Source: Lacibacter sp. H375 (GTDB lineage: Bacteria > Bacteroidota > Bacteroidia > Chitinophagales > Chitinophagaceae). From it: 64,000 nt of DNA. Below are positions 24,909 through 33,255 of the stretch, piece after piece; position 1 is the stretch's first letter, and every line of letters begins with the position of its first letter. The DNA lies in assembly GCF_037892425.1 (NCBI RefSeq), contig NZ_JBBKTT010000001.1, positions 310,001 through 374,000 on the forward strand. Direction: 5' to 3'. The position numbers were made by a program, and so were the translations under genes. Below the pieces are notes generated by a model. It was not told the DNA's origin. It saw only the letters and a list, made by a program, of their open reading frames with translations, and did no database searches.

Positions 24909-25506
24909 TGCCGGCAAGCGATATAACAGGGAATGGATCTTTCGGGGCCTCACTTACGAATTTACTGACGCTGATGCTTATGCCATAACCGGCAACAACG
25001 GTTCGGGAAAATCAACCTTATTACAGATCATTGCAGGTGCGGTGCAACATTCCGAAGGGAAAGTTGATTTCATAAATTCTGCTGGCAATATTGCAGCAGA
25101 ACATCATCATCAACATATCGGTATTGCAGCTCCTTATCTTGAACTTCCTGAAGAAATGACCTTGATCGAGTTCCTTGAATTTCATCAATCATTCAAATCT
25201 TTTCTTTCTACCTATACAGCAAAAAGCATCATCCATCTACTTGGTTTGGAAAAAGCAAGTAATAAACAACTCCGCAACTTCAGTAGCGGTATGAAGCAAC
25301 GTGTAAAACTGGCGCAGGCTATTTTAAGCGATGTGCCTGTTGTTTTGCTCGATGAACCTTGCACAAACTTAGATGCAGATGGTATTTCATTATACCACAG
25401 GTTGATTAATGAGAATTGCAGTAACCGGTTAGTAATTGTGAGCAGTAATGATGAAGTGGAATACAAGTTCTGCAATCACAAGCTCAGCATTATGGACTAT
25501 AAATAA
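24889..25506 (+). CDS. ABC transporter ATP-binding protein, stand-alone
   Basis: A 205-residue ATPase with Walker A GNNGSGKSTLLQ (about residues 34-45), a Q-loop region, signature NFSSGMKQRVKLAQ (variant of LSGGQ) and Walker B VVLLDEPCTNLD. The H-loop is atypical: VIVSSNDEVE sits where a switch histidine is expected, so hydrolysis or cooperation may be modified. It starts within the last 20 nt of lpxA, so it is translationally coupled to lipid A genes, but no permease gene is next to it. It might energise an export step through a permease encoded elsewhere. The true start is ATG 24889; the frame upstream is internal to lpxA. Confidence 0.8.
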   Translation: MKILLSDAGKRYNREWIFRGLTYEFTDADAYAITGNNGSGKSTLLQIIAGAVQHSEGKVDFINSAGNIAAEHHHQHIGIAAPYLELPEEMTLIEFLEFHQSFKSFLSTYTAKSIIHLLGLEKASNKQLRNFSSGMKQRVKLAQAILSDVPVVLLDEPCTNLDADGISLYHRLINENCSNRLVIVSSNDEVEYKFCNHKLSIMDYK

Positions 25507-25513
25507 TCAGCAC

Positions 25514-25834
25514 ATGTATTTCCATCATCTCAATTCTATTGCAGCAAAAGAAATGTTTCCAGGTTATCATGGAAAATTCATTCATACCGGAAAATCCACT
25601 ATTGCATTCTGGAACATTGATGCCAACTCTCCTATTCCTGAGCACTCGCATATGCACGAACAGATCATGCATGTAGTTGAAGGCGAATTTGAGTTAACGG
25701 TTGATGGTAAAACTGAAGTGCTGTCAGCAGGAGCTGTGGTAACCATTCCCGGAAATATTAAACACGGTGGCAAAGCAATCAGCAATTGTAAAGTGATTGA
25801 CGTGTTTATGCCGGAGAGGGAAGAGTATAAATAA
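25514..25834 (+). CDS. Cupin-domain protein
   Basis: A 106-residue single-domain cupin. The metal motif is in PEHSHMHEQIMHVVEGEFEL (His/His/Glu in the first cupin box, about residues 38-57) and the second box contains IPGNIKHGGKAI with the last histidine. Similar small cupins include KdgF-type sugar-metabolism enzymes and various uncharacterised proteins. It starts 7 nt after the ABC ATPase stop, so it is the last gene of the lpx transcript, perhaps by chance. The ATG at 25514 is used; an upstream frame reaches into the ABC gene and is not credible. Confidence 0.8.
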   Translation: MYFHHLNSIAAKEMFPGYHGKFIHTGKSTIAFWNIDANSPIPEHSHMHEQIMHVVEGEFELTVDGKTEVLSAGAVVTIPGNIKHGGKAISNCKVIDVFMPEREEYK

Positions 25835-25890
25835 AGTCTAACGGACTACAATTTTCAAATCTTCAAATTCCTGAATTTTCAAATTCCTTC

Positions 25891-27108
25891 CTACCCCCTG
25901 CTTGCAATCAACAAATTCAAATCGGTGTACTTCAGATCAAACCGTTGACTGAGATAAAAATTGGTGAGAGATCCCTTGAAGAGATAAATACCGTTGCGGA
26001 TATTCAGCTTATGCCAGAGTAATTTTTCCAAACCGCCTTCATCAGCAATTTCGAGCAACAATGGCATCAATACATTGCTGATGGCTGTAGAAGCAGTACG
26101 TGCAAAACCACTCGGAATATTCGGAACACAATAATGGATAACGCCGTGTTTGATAAAAATGGGACTTTCATGACTAGTAACCTCGCTCGTTTCAAAACAA
26201 CCACCACGATCAATACTAACGTCAACGATTACACTACCCGGACGCATTGCTGCCACCATTTCTTCGCTCACAACAATGGCACTTCTTGCGCCTCCAATTG
26301 ACGACAACGCACCAACCGCAACATCGCAAGTCTTCAACTGTTTCGCTAAAATTTTCGGCTCAACAACTGAGGTCCACATGCGATGACCGATGGCCGTTTG
26401 CATCCGCTTCAGTTTATAAATATTATTATCAAACACTTTTACACTTCCACCCATTGCCAATGCTGTACGTGCTGCATATTCACCCACAATACCTGCACCG
26501 ATGATGATAACTTTTGTTGGAGGTATACCACTGATACCTCCCAGCAACACACCTTTACCACTATTGAAACTGCTCAGGTATTGTCCGGCGATCAGCATCA
26601 CAGCACTCCCGGCAATTTCACTCATACTACGAACGATGGGATTGTGCCCGGAATCATCTTTCAGGTTTTCGAATGATAATGCAGTAATACGTTTCTCCAT
26701 CATACCTTCCAGTATCTCCGGTTTCATTACCGCAAGATGGATGGGAGAAATAATCGTCTGACCTGGTTTAAGGAGTTCCAGCTCTTGTTCACACACCGGA
26801 GCCGATTTGATCAATATATCACATTGGTAAACTTCTTTGCGGTCGTACGCAATCTTAGCACCTGCCTCACTGTAATCTTTATCGCTGAAATGCGATCCTT
26901 CGCCTGCAAGGTATTCGATCATTACCCGGTGACCATTGCTCACCAACACACTTACCGCTTCCGGTGTAAGTGCAATGCGGTTTTCCTGGAACATTTGTTC
27001 ACGGGGAATACCGATGAACAACTGGGCGCCTTTTGCTTTAATATCTAATTTTTCTTCTAAGGTCTCGTAACTGAACGATGCACTCACTATTGGTTTTGAT
27101 AACGCCAT
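25891..27108 (-). CDS. ald: Alanine dehydrogenase
   Basis: Ald interconverts L-alanine and pyruvate with NAD(H). The 405-residue protein carries GIPREQMFQENRIALTPEA (substrate arginine), ILIKSAP (lysine), SPIHLA (catalytic histidine position), SFENLKDD, and the Rossmann motif IIGAGIVGEYAART, followed by VVDVSIDRGGCFETSEVT and HYCVPNIPSGFARTAS. An N-terminal extension of about 28 residues precedes the catalytic fold, and the C-terminus is longer than in Bacillus Ald, as in other Bacteroidota members. The gene lies 46 nt downstream of tsaE on the same strand, probably co-transcribed, and is convergent with the cupin gene. Confidence 0.92.
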   Translation of the reverse strand: MALSKPIVSASFSYETLEEKLDIKAKGAQLFIGIPREQMFQENRIALTPEAVSVLVSNGHRVMIEYLAGEGSHFSDKDYSEAGAKIAYDRKEVYQCDILIKSAPVCEQELELLKPGQTIISPIHLAVMKPEILEGMMEKRITALSFENLKDDSGHNPIVRSMSEIAGSAVMLIAGQYLSSFNSGKGVLLGGISGIPPTKVIIIGAGIVGEYAARTALAMGGSVKVFDNNIYKLKRMQTAIGHRMWTSVVEPKILAKQLKTCDVAVGALSSIGGARSAIVVSEEMVAAMRPGSVIVDVSIDRGGCFETSEVTSHESPIFIKHGVIHYCVPNIPSGFARTASTAISNVLMPLLLEIADEGGLEKLLWHKLNIRNGIYLFKGSLTNFYLSQRFDLKYTDLNLLIASRG

Positions 27109-27154
27109 ACAATCGCTGCCTGTTGGTTTTTTAGAAAGTACCCAAATTACAAAA

Positions 27155-27574
27155 CTACTTCGGAACTTTTGCAGTTATTCTCCTTGTGTTTGCATCAATC
27201 ACCTCAATTGAGAGGTATACAGTATCATCGGGAAAGAGGTCAGCTGCCTTGCCGGGCCATTCAACCAAACAAAGATCACCGCTGAACAACACATCTTCCA
27301 CACCCGCCTGGATGGCTTCTTCTTCATCTTTTATACGATACAGATCAAGATGATAGATCATTTGCCCATCAGCCGATTGATATTGATTGATAATAGAAAA
27401 AGTTGGGCTGCCAACTGCATCAGTTACACCCATTACATCGCACAGGGCATGAATAAAGGTTGTTTTACCGCTACCCATTGCTGCGTCAAAAGCCCATACT
27501 CTGTATTGCTTCAATTGCTGCAACAGTTCTTTTGCAACGCTGTGTATATTTTCTTTTGTTAAAGTGTATTGCAC
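27155..27574 (-). CDS. tsaE: tRNA threonylcarbamoyladenosine biosynthesis ATPase TsaE
   Basis: TsaE is the P-loop ATPase that helps the TsaBD complex make the universal t6A37 tRNA modification. The product has Walker A in AAMGSGKTTFIHALC, then SPTFSIINQYQ, the IYHLDLYRI motif and a C-terminal LVEWPGKAADLFPDD, all characteristic. I start at GTG 27574 (139 residues), which aligns with the family's usual beginning (VQYTLTKENI). A longer frame to 27706 would cross the start of the divergent copper-ATPase gene at 27644 and is not TsaE-like. The gene precedes ald on the same strand. Confidence 0.9.
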   Translation of the reverse strand: MQYTLTKENIHSVAKELLQQLKQYRVWAFDAAMGSGKTTFIHALCDVMGVTDAVGSPTFSIINQYQSADGQMIYHLDLYRIKDEEEAIQAGVEDVLFSGDLCLVEWPGKAADLFPDDTVYLSIEVIDANTRRITAKVPK

Positions 27575-27631
27575 AAAGGGATTTGAATAGTGGTTGCAAA
27601 GATATTGATTGACGGGCTTTTGCTCCTGCCG

Positions 27632-27639
27632 TAACTTTG
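27632..27639 (+). promoter_or_regulatory. -7 element of copA, start codon 4 nt downstream
   Basis: TAACTTTG at 27632-27639 matches TAnnTTTG and the copA ATG begins at 27644. The expected transcription start (about 5-8 nt after the element) coincides with the ATG, so the mRNA is predicted to be leaderless or nearly so. Confidence 0.6.
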
Positions 27640-27643
27640 CATT

Positions 27644-29887
27644 ATGGAAACAATGAATTGGAAAGTAGATGGAATGACTTGTGCCAATTGCGCCCTTACG
27701 ATCCATAAATATCTTGAAAAAGAAGGTATGAAGAATGTAAAGGCCAACCCGGCAAGCGGTGAAGTATTGTTTGACCTTATTGAAAATACGGATACAGATA
27801 AACTCGAAAAAGGACTTGAATCATTAGGCTACCAAGTTGCAGAACGGAATGGTGTTGCAGCAAAACCTGTAGAGAAGAAAAAGATGAACAGGTTCCTACG
27901 CTATGTATTACTCTGCGCACCATTTACATTGGTGTTGATGCTGCACATGTTTGAAAAATGGATCCATATTCATTGGTTGATGAATCCATGGGTGCAATTA
28001 GGGTTATGTATTCCGGTGTATGTTATTGGTATGAGTTTCTTTGGTCGTAGTGCATGGAAAAGCATCCGCAACGGTATGCCGAATATGAATGTATTAGTGG
28101 CAGTGGGTGCAACAGCTGCATTTGTGTATAGCTTGTACGGCACATTAACCGGTCAGGCCGAACAATATTTATTTTATGAAACTGCAGCCACCATTATCAC
28201 CTTAGTATTCCTTGGTAATTACCTGGAAGATGCATCCGTTGAACAAACACAACGAGCATTGAACAGTTTGGCAAAGAGCCAGAAAGTAATGGCGAATATG
28301 ATTGCGTTTGATGATCATCATCACGAACAAATATTCCCTGTTGAAAATACTGTGTTACATGTGGGTGATCTTATTCTCATTAAAAGTGGCGAACAGATTC
28401 CTGCAGATTGCAAAATACTTTGGGGTGAAGCAACAGTTAACGAAGCAATCATTACCGGCGAAAGTTTGCCGCTCACCAAAAAACAAAAAGATCAACTGAT
28501 TGGTGGAAGTATTTTGGTTGATGGAACTGTAAAAGCTCAGGTTACTGCAACGGCCAAAGATTCTGTACTCTCAAATATTGTGAATCTTGTAAAACAGGCA
28601 CAGGGAGAAAAACCACCTGTGCAACAATTGGCCGATAAGATCAGCGCCATCTTTGTTCCAATCGTATTAGGTATTGCGTTGGTAACACTTGCAGCCAACT
28701 GGATCATCATCAAAGAATTTACACCTGCATTGATGCGTAGCATTGCTGTATTAGTGATTGCATGTCCTTGTGCAATGGGATTAGCAACACCGGCTGCAAT
28801 TGCTGTGGGTCTGGGTCGTGCTGCAAAGAATGGAGTCTTGTTCCGTAATGCGAAAAGTCTTGAACTGTTCAAAAATATTACGCAGGTTGTATTTGACAAA
28901 ACAGGAACTTTAACTACTGGTAATTTTGTGTTGGCAGACTGGAAAGTTGTGAATGGTGAGCGGTCAATGGTGAACGGCCACTCAGCAGTCATCAATCGTC
29001 AATTTGCAAATAGTTATTCATCAAATACACAAGAGAATACAGCTTTAGACTCTCCTATTCAGCATTCACCACTCGCCATTGACGACACAGAATTCAAACG
29101 TATCGTTTATTCGCTTGAAAAATATTCGAATCACCCTATTGCAGCTTGTATTACATCTTCATGGAAAACAAACAAAGATGAACGCTGGACTTCAATAGAA
29201 GAGATCAAAGGCTTTGGAATGAAAGCAGTGACTAAAGAAGGCGTTGAATGGATAGCAGGTTCATACAAAGCAGCGGAAGCAGAAACAACAGATGAAACAC
29301 ATAATGTGTATGTATTAAGAAATGGAAAATTAGTTGGTTGGGTTGATGTAAAAGATGAATTACGTGCAGAAGCAAAGCCAATTGTTCAATACCTCAAGAG
29401 TAAAAACATCAAAACCATTTTACTCAGCGGCGATCGTAAAGCAAAAAGCGAAGCCATTGCTAAACAGTTAGGTATTGATGAAGTGATTGCTGAACAAACA
29501 CCCGAACAAAAATTAGAAGTGATCGAACGGTTGAATAAAATTACACCTACTGCCATGGTGGGGGATGGTATTAATGATGCACCTGCACTTGCCAAAGCAA
29601 CTATTGGAATTTCATTAAGCGAAGCTTCACAGGTTGCTATGCAAACAGCTGATGTAGTGTTGATGAATCATGGTTTGAAAAATCTGCCTTTATCGCTGGG
29701 ATTGGGTAAACATACATTCATCACCATCAAACAGAATTTATTCTGGGCATTTTTCTATAACATCATTGCCATTCCTGTTGCTGCATTCGGTTTATTAACC
29801 CCAACATTTGGTGCGTTGGTTATGGGGCTAAGTGATGTGGTATTAGCAATCAACAGTGTGCGTTTGTTTGTGAAAAGAGTCGTGTAA
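27644..29887 (+). CDS. copA: Copper-type P1B-ATPase, with an insertion in the nucleotide-binding domain
   Basis: CopA exports Cu(I) across the inner membrane. The 747-residue protein has an N-terminal heavy-metal domain (GMTCANC, Cys13 and Cys16), eight predicted transmembrane helices, the metal site ACPCAMG (Cys374-Pro-Cys376), the phosphorylation motif DKTGTLT (Asp418), an HP motif in YSNHPIAAC and MVGDGINDAPALAKA. Between the phosphorylation site and the HP motif, residues about 436-483 form a nonconserved insertion encoded by DNA full of inverted words (see repeat). The rest of the enzyme is normal, so it is probably active. The promoter abuts the ATG; tsaE diverges. Confidence 0.93.
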   Translation: METMNWKVDGMTCANCALTIHKYLEKEGMKNVKANPASGEVLFDLIENTDTDKLEKGLESLGYQVAERNGVAAKPVEKKKMNRFLRYVLLCAPFTLVLMLHMFEKWIHIHWLMNPWVQLGLCIPVYVIGMSFFGRSAWKSIRNGMPNMNVLVAVGATAAFVYSLYGTLTGQAEQYLFYETAATIITLVFLGNYLEDASVEQTQRALNSLAKSQKVMANMIAFDDHHHEQIFPVENTVLHVGDLILIKSGEQIPADCKILWGEATVNEAIITGESLPLTKKQKDQLIGGSILVDGTVKAQVTATAKDSVLSNIVNLVKQAQGEKPPVQQLADKISAIFVPIVLGIALVTLAANWIIIKEFTPALMRSIAVLVIACPCAMGLATPAAIAVGLGRAAKNGVLFRNAKSLELFKNITQVVFDKTGTLTTGNFVLADWKVVNGERSMVNGHSAVINRQFANSYSSNTQENTALDSPIQHSPLAIDDTEFKRIVYSLEKYSNHPIAACITSSWKTNKDERWTSIEEIKGFGMKAVTKEGVEWIAGSYKAAEAETTDETHNVYVLRNGKLVGWVDVKDELRAEAKPIVQYLKSKNIKTILLSGDRKAKSEAIAKQLGIDEVIAEQTPEQKLEVIERLNKITPTAMVGDGINDAPALAKATIGISLSEASQVAMQTADVVLMNHGLKNLPLSLGLGKHTFITIKQNLFWAFFYNIIAIPVAAFGLLTPTFGALVMGLSDVVLAINSVRLFVKRVV
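28949..29092. repeat. Inverted short-word repeat inside copA
   Basis: Left arm: GTGAATGGTGAGCGGTCAAT (28949-28968), then further TGGTGAA words. Right arm near 29062-29092 contains CATTCACCACTCGCCATTG. The arms are imperfect inverted copies of each other. Such words look like the intergenic tracts seen elsewhere in the window, yet here they keep the reading frame and encode a 48-residue insert. Confidence 0.65.
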
Positions 29888-29900
29888 CTTCACGGCATTG

Positions 29901-31805
29901 ATGCAAAACCTCTCTTCCATACTTCAACAATACTGGGGCTACTCTTCTTTTCGGCCAATGCAGGAAGAGATCATTACTTCGGTATTAGAAAGTCATGATA
30001 CACTTGCATTGCTTCCAACAGGCGGTGGTAAAAGCATTTGCTACCAGGTGCCCGCTTTAGCAAAAGATGGAATGTGCATTGTTGTATCGCCACTTATTGC
30101 TTTAATGAAAGACCAGGTGGAAGCACTGCATCGAAAAGACATCAGGGCAGCAGCGATCTATACCGGCATGCCTTTCCCGCAGGTGAAAGATATTTTACAG
30201 ATGGCAGTAAATGAGAAACTGAAATTCCTCTACGTATCTCCGGAGCGTTTAGAAACAAATCTATTCCTTGAATATTTGCCGGGGATGAATATTCAACTTA
30301 TTGCCATTGATGAAGCACATTGTATTTCACAATGGGGTTACGATTTTCGTCCTTCTTATTTAAAGATCGTCAACTTCAGAAAAGAATTAAGAGGTGTTCC
30401 TTTGCTTGCAGTAACAGCATCGGCAACTCCACAAGTTCAGGATGATATCTGCAACCAACTGCAATTTCGTAATCATCATATTTACAAAGGTTCTTTTCTT
30501 CGCCCTAATGTTTCATTCAGTGTGTTTCGTGTAGAAAGCCGCATTAATAAAATATTACAGATACTCAACAATGTGCAAGGTTGTGCTATTGTGTACTGCA
30601 AAAGCAGGAAGATAACACAGGAAACAGCACAACTTTTGCAACTGCATCATATTTCAGCAGACTATTATCATGCAGGCTTGTCAAATGATGAACGAAGTAA
30701 ACGACAGGAATCCTGGCTAAAGAACGAAACAAGAGTGATTGTTTGTACCAATGCATTCGGCATGGGCATTGACAAACCAGATGTGCGTGTAGTAATTCAT
30801 CATGACATGCCTGATTGTTTAGAAAACTATTACCAGGAAGCAGGCCGTGCAGGTCGTGATGGTCAAAAATCGTATGCTGTTCTTCTGTACGAAGAAAAAG
30901 ATCTTATTGACTTGAAAGGATTATCTGCTATTCGCTTTCCCCCTGTTACAGAAGTTAAAAGAGTTTATCAATGTTTGGTAAATTATTTACAACTTCCGAG
31001 TGGTAGTGGTGAATTGCAATGGGTGGATTTCGATCTGAATGATTTCATCAAAACTTTTAAGTTGAATGTTTACACCGCTGTGTATGCAATCAAAACTTTA
31101 GAACAGGAAGGATGGATCAGTTATGCAGAACAGATCTTTCTGCCGGCAAAAGTTGTTTTCACAGCCAACAAACAACAGCTTGTTGAATTTGAACAACAAC
31201 ATCCGCAACTGGAGCCTGTTATGAAAGCATTGTTGCGTACTTACGGTGGCATTTTCGACATGGAGTCATTTATTTCAGAAAAACAATTAGTAAGTGTTGT
31301 AAAAACTGATCTTGATTCTATCAAACAGGCATTGTTTCAATTGCACCAACACGGCATCATTAATTATAGTCCGCAGAAAGATAAACCACAATTACAGTTT
31401 TTAGAAAACCGCCCGGCAGTAGAAGATCTGTTCATTAATCCTATGAATCTTTTACAACGCAAAGAACAGTTTGAACAACGAGTCAACAAAATGCTGGAGT
31501 ATGTAACTGCTGCTACAACTTGCAGAAGTAAAACGATCGGAACATATTTTGGCGATCAAAATATTGGTGATTGTGGAGTATGTGATAATTGTTTACAGAA
31601 AAAAGGAAATGATCTATCGCCTGATGAGTTTGAACGTATCCGTTCATTCATAAATGAAAATGCCGTTGATAAAGGCATTGTAGTAAAAGACCTGTTACTT
31701 AAAATGGGAAGTAAACAGAAAGAACGGATATGGAAAGTGATTGATCATTTAATGGCAGAAGAAAAAATAACCCTTACAAAAGAAGGTTTGCTTAAATTGA
31801 AATAA
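29901..31805 (+). CDS. recQ: ATP-dependent DNA helicase RecQ
   Basis: RecQ is a 3'-5' superfamily 2 helicase acting in recombination and replication-fork repair. The 634-residue product shows GYSSFRPMQEEII (motif 0), TGGGKSICYQ (Walker A), IDEAHCISQWGYDFRPSY (DEAH box plus aromatic-rich loop), TASATP (motif III), CTNAFGMGIDKP and QEAGRAGRDGQ (motifs V and VI). The RQC zinc site follows, with CRSKTIGTYFGD and CGVCDNC. After it comes a short C-terminal winged-helix-like part, and no HRDC domain is seen. The ATG at 29901 is chosen over a TTG at 29898. It starts 13 nt after copA and ends at a strong bidirectional terminator. Confidence 0.95.
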   Translation: MQNLSSILQQYWGYSSFRPMQEEIITSVLESHDTLALLPTGGGKSICYQVPALAKDGMCIVVSPLIALMKDQVEALHRKDIRAAAIYTGMPFPQVKDILQMAVNEKLKFLYVSPERLETNLFLEYLPGMNIQLIAIDEAHCISQWGYDFRPSYLKIVNFRKELRGVPLLAVTASATPQVQDDICNQLQFRNHHIYKGSFLRPNVSFSVFRVESRINKILQILNNVQGCAIVYCKSRKITQETAQLLQLHHISADYYHAGLSNDERSKRQESWLKNETRVIVCTNAFGMGIDKPDVRVVIHHDMPDCLENYYQEAGRAGRDGQKSYAVLLYEEKDLIDLKGLSAIRFPPVTEVKRVYQCLVNYLQLPSGSGELQWVDFDLNDFIKTFKLNVYTAVYAIKTLEQEGWISYAEQIFLPAKVVFTANKQQLVEFEQQHPQLEPVMKALLRTYGGIFDMESFISEKQLVSVVKTDLDSIKQALFQLHQHGIINYSPQKDKPQLQFLENRPAVEDLFINPMNLLQRKEQFEQRVNKMLEYVTAATTCRSKTIGTYFGDQNIGDCGVCDNCLQKKGNDLSPDEFERIRSFINENAVDKGIVVKDLLLKMGSKQKERIWKVIDHLMAEEKITLTKEGLLKLK

Positions 31806-31809
31806 AGTA

Positions 31810-31838
31810 AAAAACACGCTGCCAGGCAGCGTGTTTTT
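31810..31838. terminator. Bidirectional terminator between recQ and susD-like gene
   Basis: CACGCTGC (31815-31822) pairs with GCAGCGTG (31826-31833) over a 3-nt loop, flanked by an A run upstream and T run downstream, so it can terminate both convergent genes. Confidence 0.9.
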
Positions 31839-31860
31839 TACTTTCACCCAAAATATTCAA

Positions 31861-33237
31861 TTACCCACCGGTATAAATATCCCAGTTAAGATCTGCCTGT
31901 GGTTTTGGGAACTGTTTGAATACAGCACCTTGATCTGCAGCAACAGGAATTTCATTCATCCGGTCGTACCTGCGAGTATCAATCCAGCGATGCCCCCATG
32001 GTTCAGCCCACAATGAATATCTACGCTGATAAAGAATTTCACTGATCAATGCAGGTTGCGTTTGTGCTCCACCGTAAGCTCCGATGTTGGCAGCTGTTCT
32101 GATAATATCAATTGCTGCAACTGCCTGCGTTAGTTGATTTAACTGTGCATGAGCCTCCGCCTTAATAAGGATCAGTTCTTCATTTTTTATGAATGGAATA
32201 GCAGTCGTATTCGTTGGCCAACGACGATCCTGGTGGGTACCGAATAATGTACCCGCATCTGTTGAAACACTGGCCGCAGTTGTACGTTGGAAAAACTTCG
32301 CAGCCACTCGTGCATCATTAGGTGTTGCATCAGCAATCATAGAAGGATGCACAACAATGATCGTACTGATACTTGCATCCAGCACATAAAATAATGGATT
32401 GAAAATATCGGGAGCTGCACCGTATGTATGTGCAGGGCCGGCACTTAAACTTCCAGTTAAGTTCATGAAAGATGCATTAGCTGCATCTAAAGCACCTTGC
32501 CAGTCTTTCCTGTAAATCGCAAGGCGTGCAGCAATTGCACGGTTCACTTTCTTTATCCCGTCAATGTTATTATAGCCGCTCCATCCTGCAGTAAGACTAA
32601 ATGGGAATGTAGTACCTGCTGCATTCAGATCAGCATAACCTTCATCCAGAATTGCTTTAATAGCTGTAAGTGCATCCTGGTAAGGAACAAAATCACCTGG
32701 ATTTAGCGGATCTTCAATATCAACACGAATACCATTATCATACAAAAAATTAGCAGGTATCATGAATTGATAGCCCATGATCGTTTTTGCAAAGCCAGTT
32801 ACAGCCTTTTTTTCCTGGTCGTTTAATGCACCGGTATTGTTTGCAGCATTACGCAACACAATTGCCTGGCGAATGGCTTGGTATGGTGTTGCATAAGCTG
32901 CACCACCGGTAGCGCCAAAACCAAAATAAGCAGCATCTGGCCTCCTGCCGCTTTGTCCTAACCAATCTGTCTGGAAACGGGGATCGGATGCATTAAAATA
33001 CCAGATCTCTCTGCCAAATGTTCCAAAAGCGGCCGTTACAGTAAAGAGATAATCACGATGACGTGACTCTAAGCCTGTGATCAAAAATTGTATCTGTGCA
33101 CGGGAAGCATTATTTGATACACTTCCTACAGATGGGTTGTTAGGATCTGCCACTTCATCAAGCTTCATCGGGTTACATCCCACCATCGAAAGAAGTGCAA
33201 GACCTCCCAGGAATGATTTTATGAATTTATATTTCAT
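31861..33237 (-). CDS. RagB/SusD family outer-membrane lipoprotein
   Basis: SusD-type proteins cap the SusC channel at the cell surface and bind nutrient glycans or peptides. The 458-residue product has a lipoprotein signal peptide (LALLSMVGC, acylated Cys21), followed by the helical TPR-like scaffold typical of the SusD/RagB family, with RAQIQFLITGLESRH near the start and YQRRYSLWAEPWGHRWIDTRRYDR near the C-terminus, a conserved SusD signature. It lies 18 nt downstream of the SusC gene on the same strand. No glycoside hydrolase, peptidase or regulator (ECF sigma/anti-sigma or HTCS) is adjacent, so the substrate cannot be guessed. Confidence 0.92.
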   Translation of the reverse strand: MKYKFIKSFLGGLALLSMVGCNPMKLDEVADPNNPSVGSVSNNASRAQIQFLITGLESRHRDYLFTVTAAFGTFGREIWYFNASDPRFQTDWLGQSGRRPDAAYFGFGATGGAAYATPYQAIRQAIVLRNAANNTGALNDQEKKAVTGFAKTIMGYQFMIPANFLYDNGIRVDIEDPLNPGDFVPYQDALTAIKAILDEGYADLNAAGTTFPFSLTAGWSGYNNIDGIKKVNRAIAARLAIYRKDWQGALDAANASFMNLTGSLSAGPAHTYGAAPDIFNPLFYVLDASISTIIVVHPSMIADATPNDARVAAKFFQRTTAASVSTDAGTLFGTHQDRRWPTNTTAIPFIKNEELILIKAEAHAQLNQLTQAVAAIDIIRTAANIGAYGGAQTQPALISEILYQRRYSLWAEPWGHRWIDTRRYDRMNEIPVAADQGAVFKQFPKPQADLNWDIYTGG

Positions 33238-33255
33238 ACTAAATAATTTAAAATT

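Noticed and set aside
27575-27706. N-terminal extension of TsaE to an ATG-like start at 27706
   Set aside because: It would overlap the copA start region and is not similar to TsaE.
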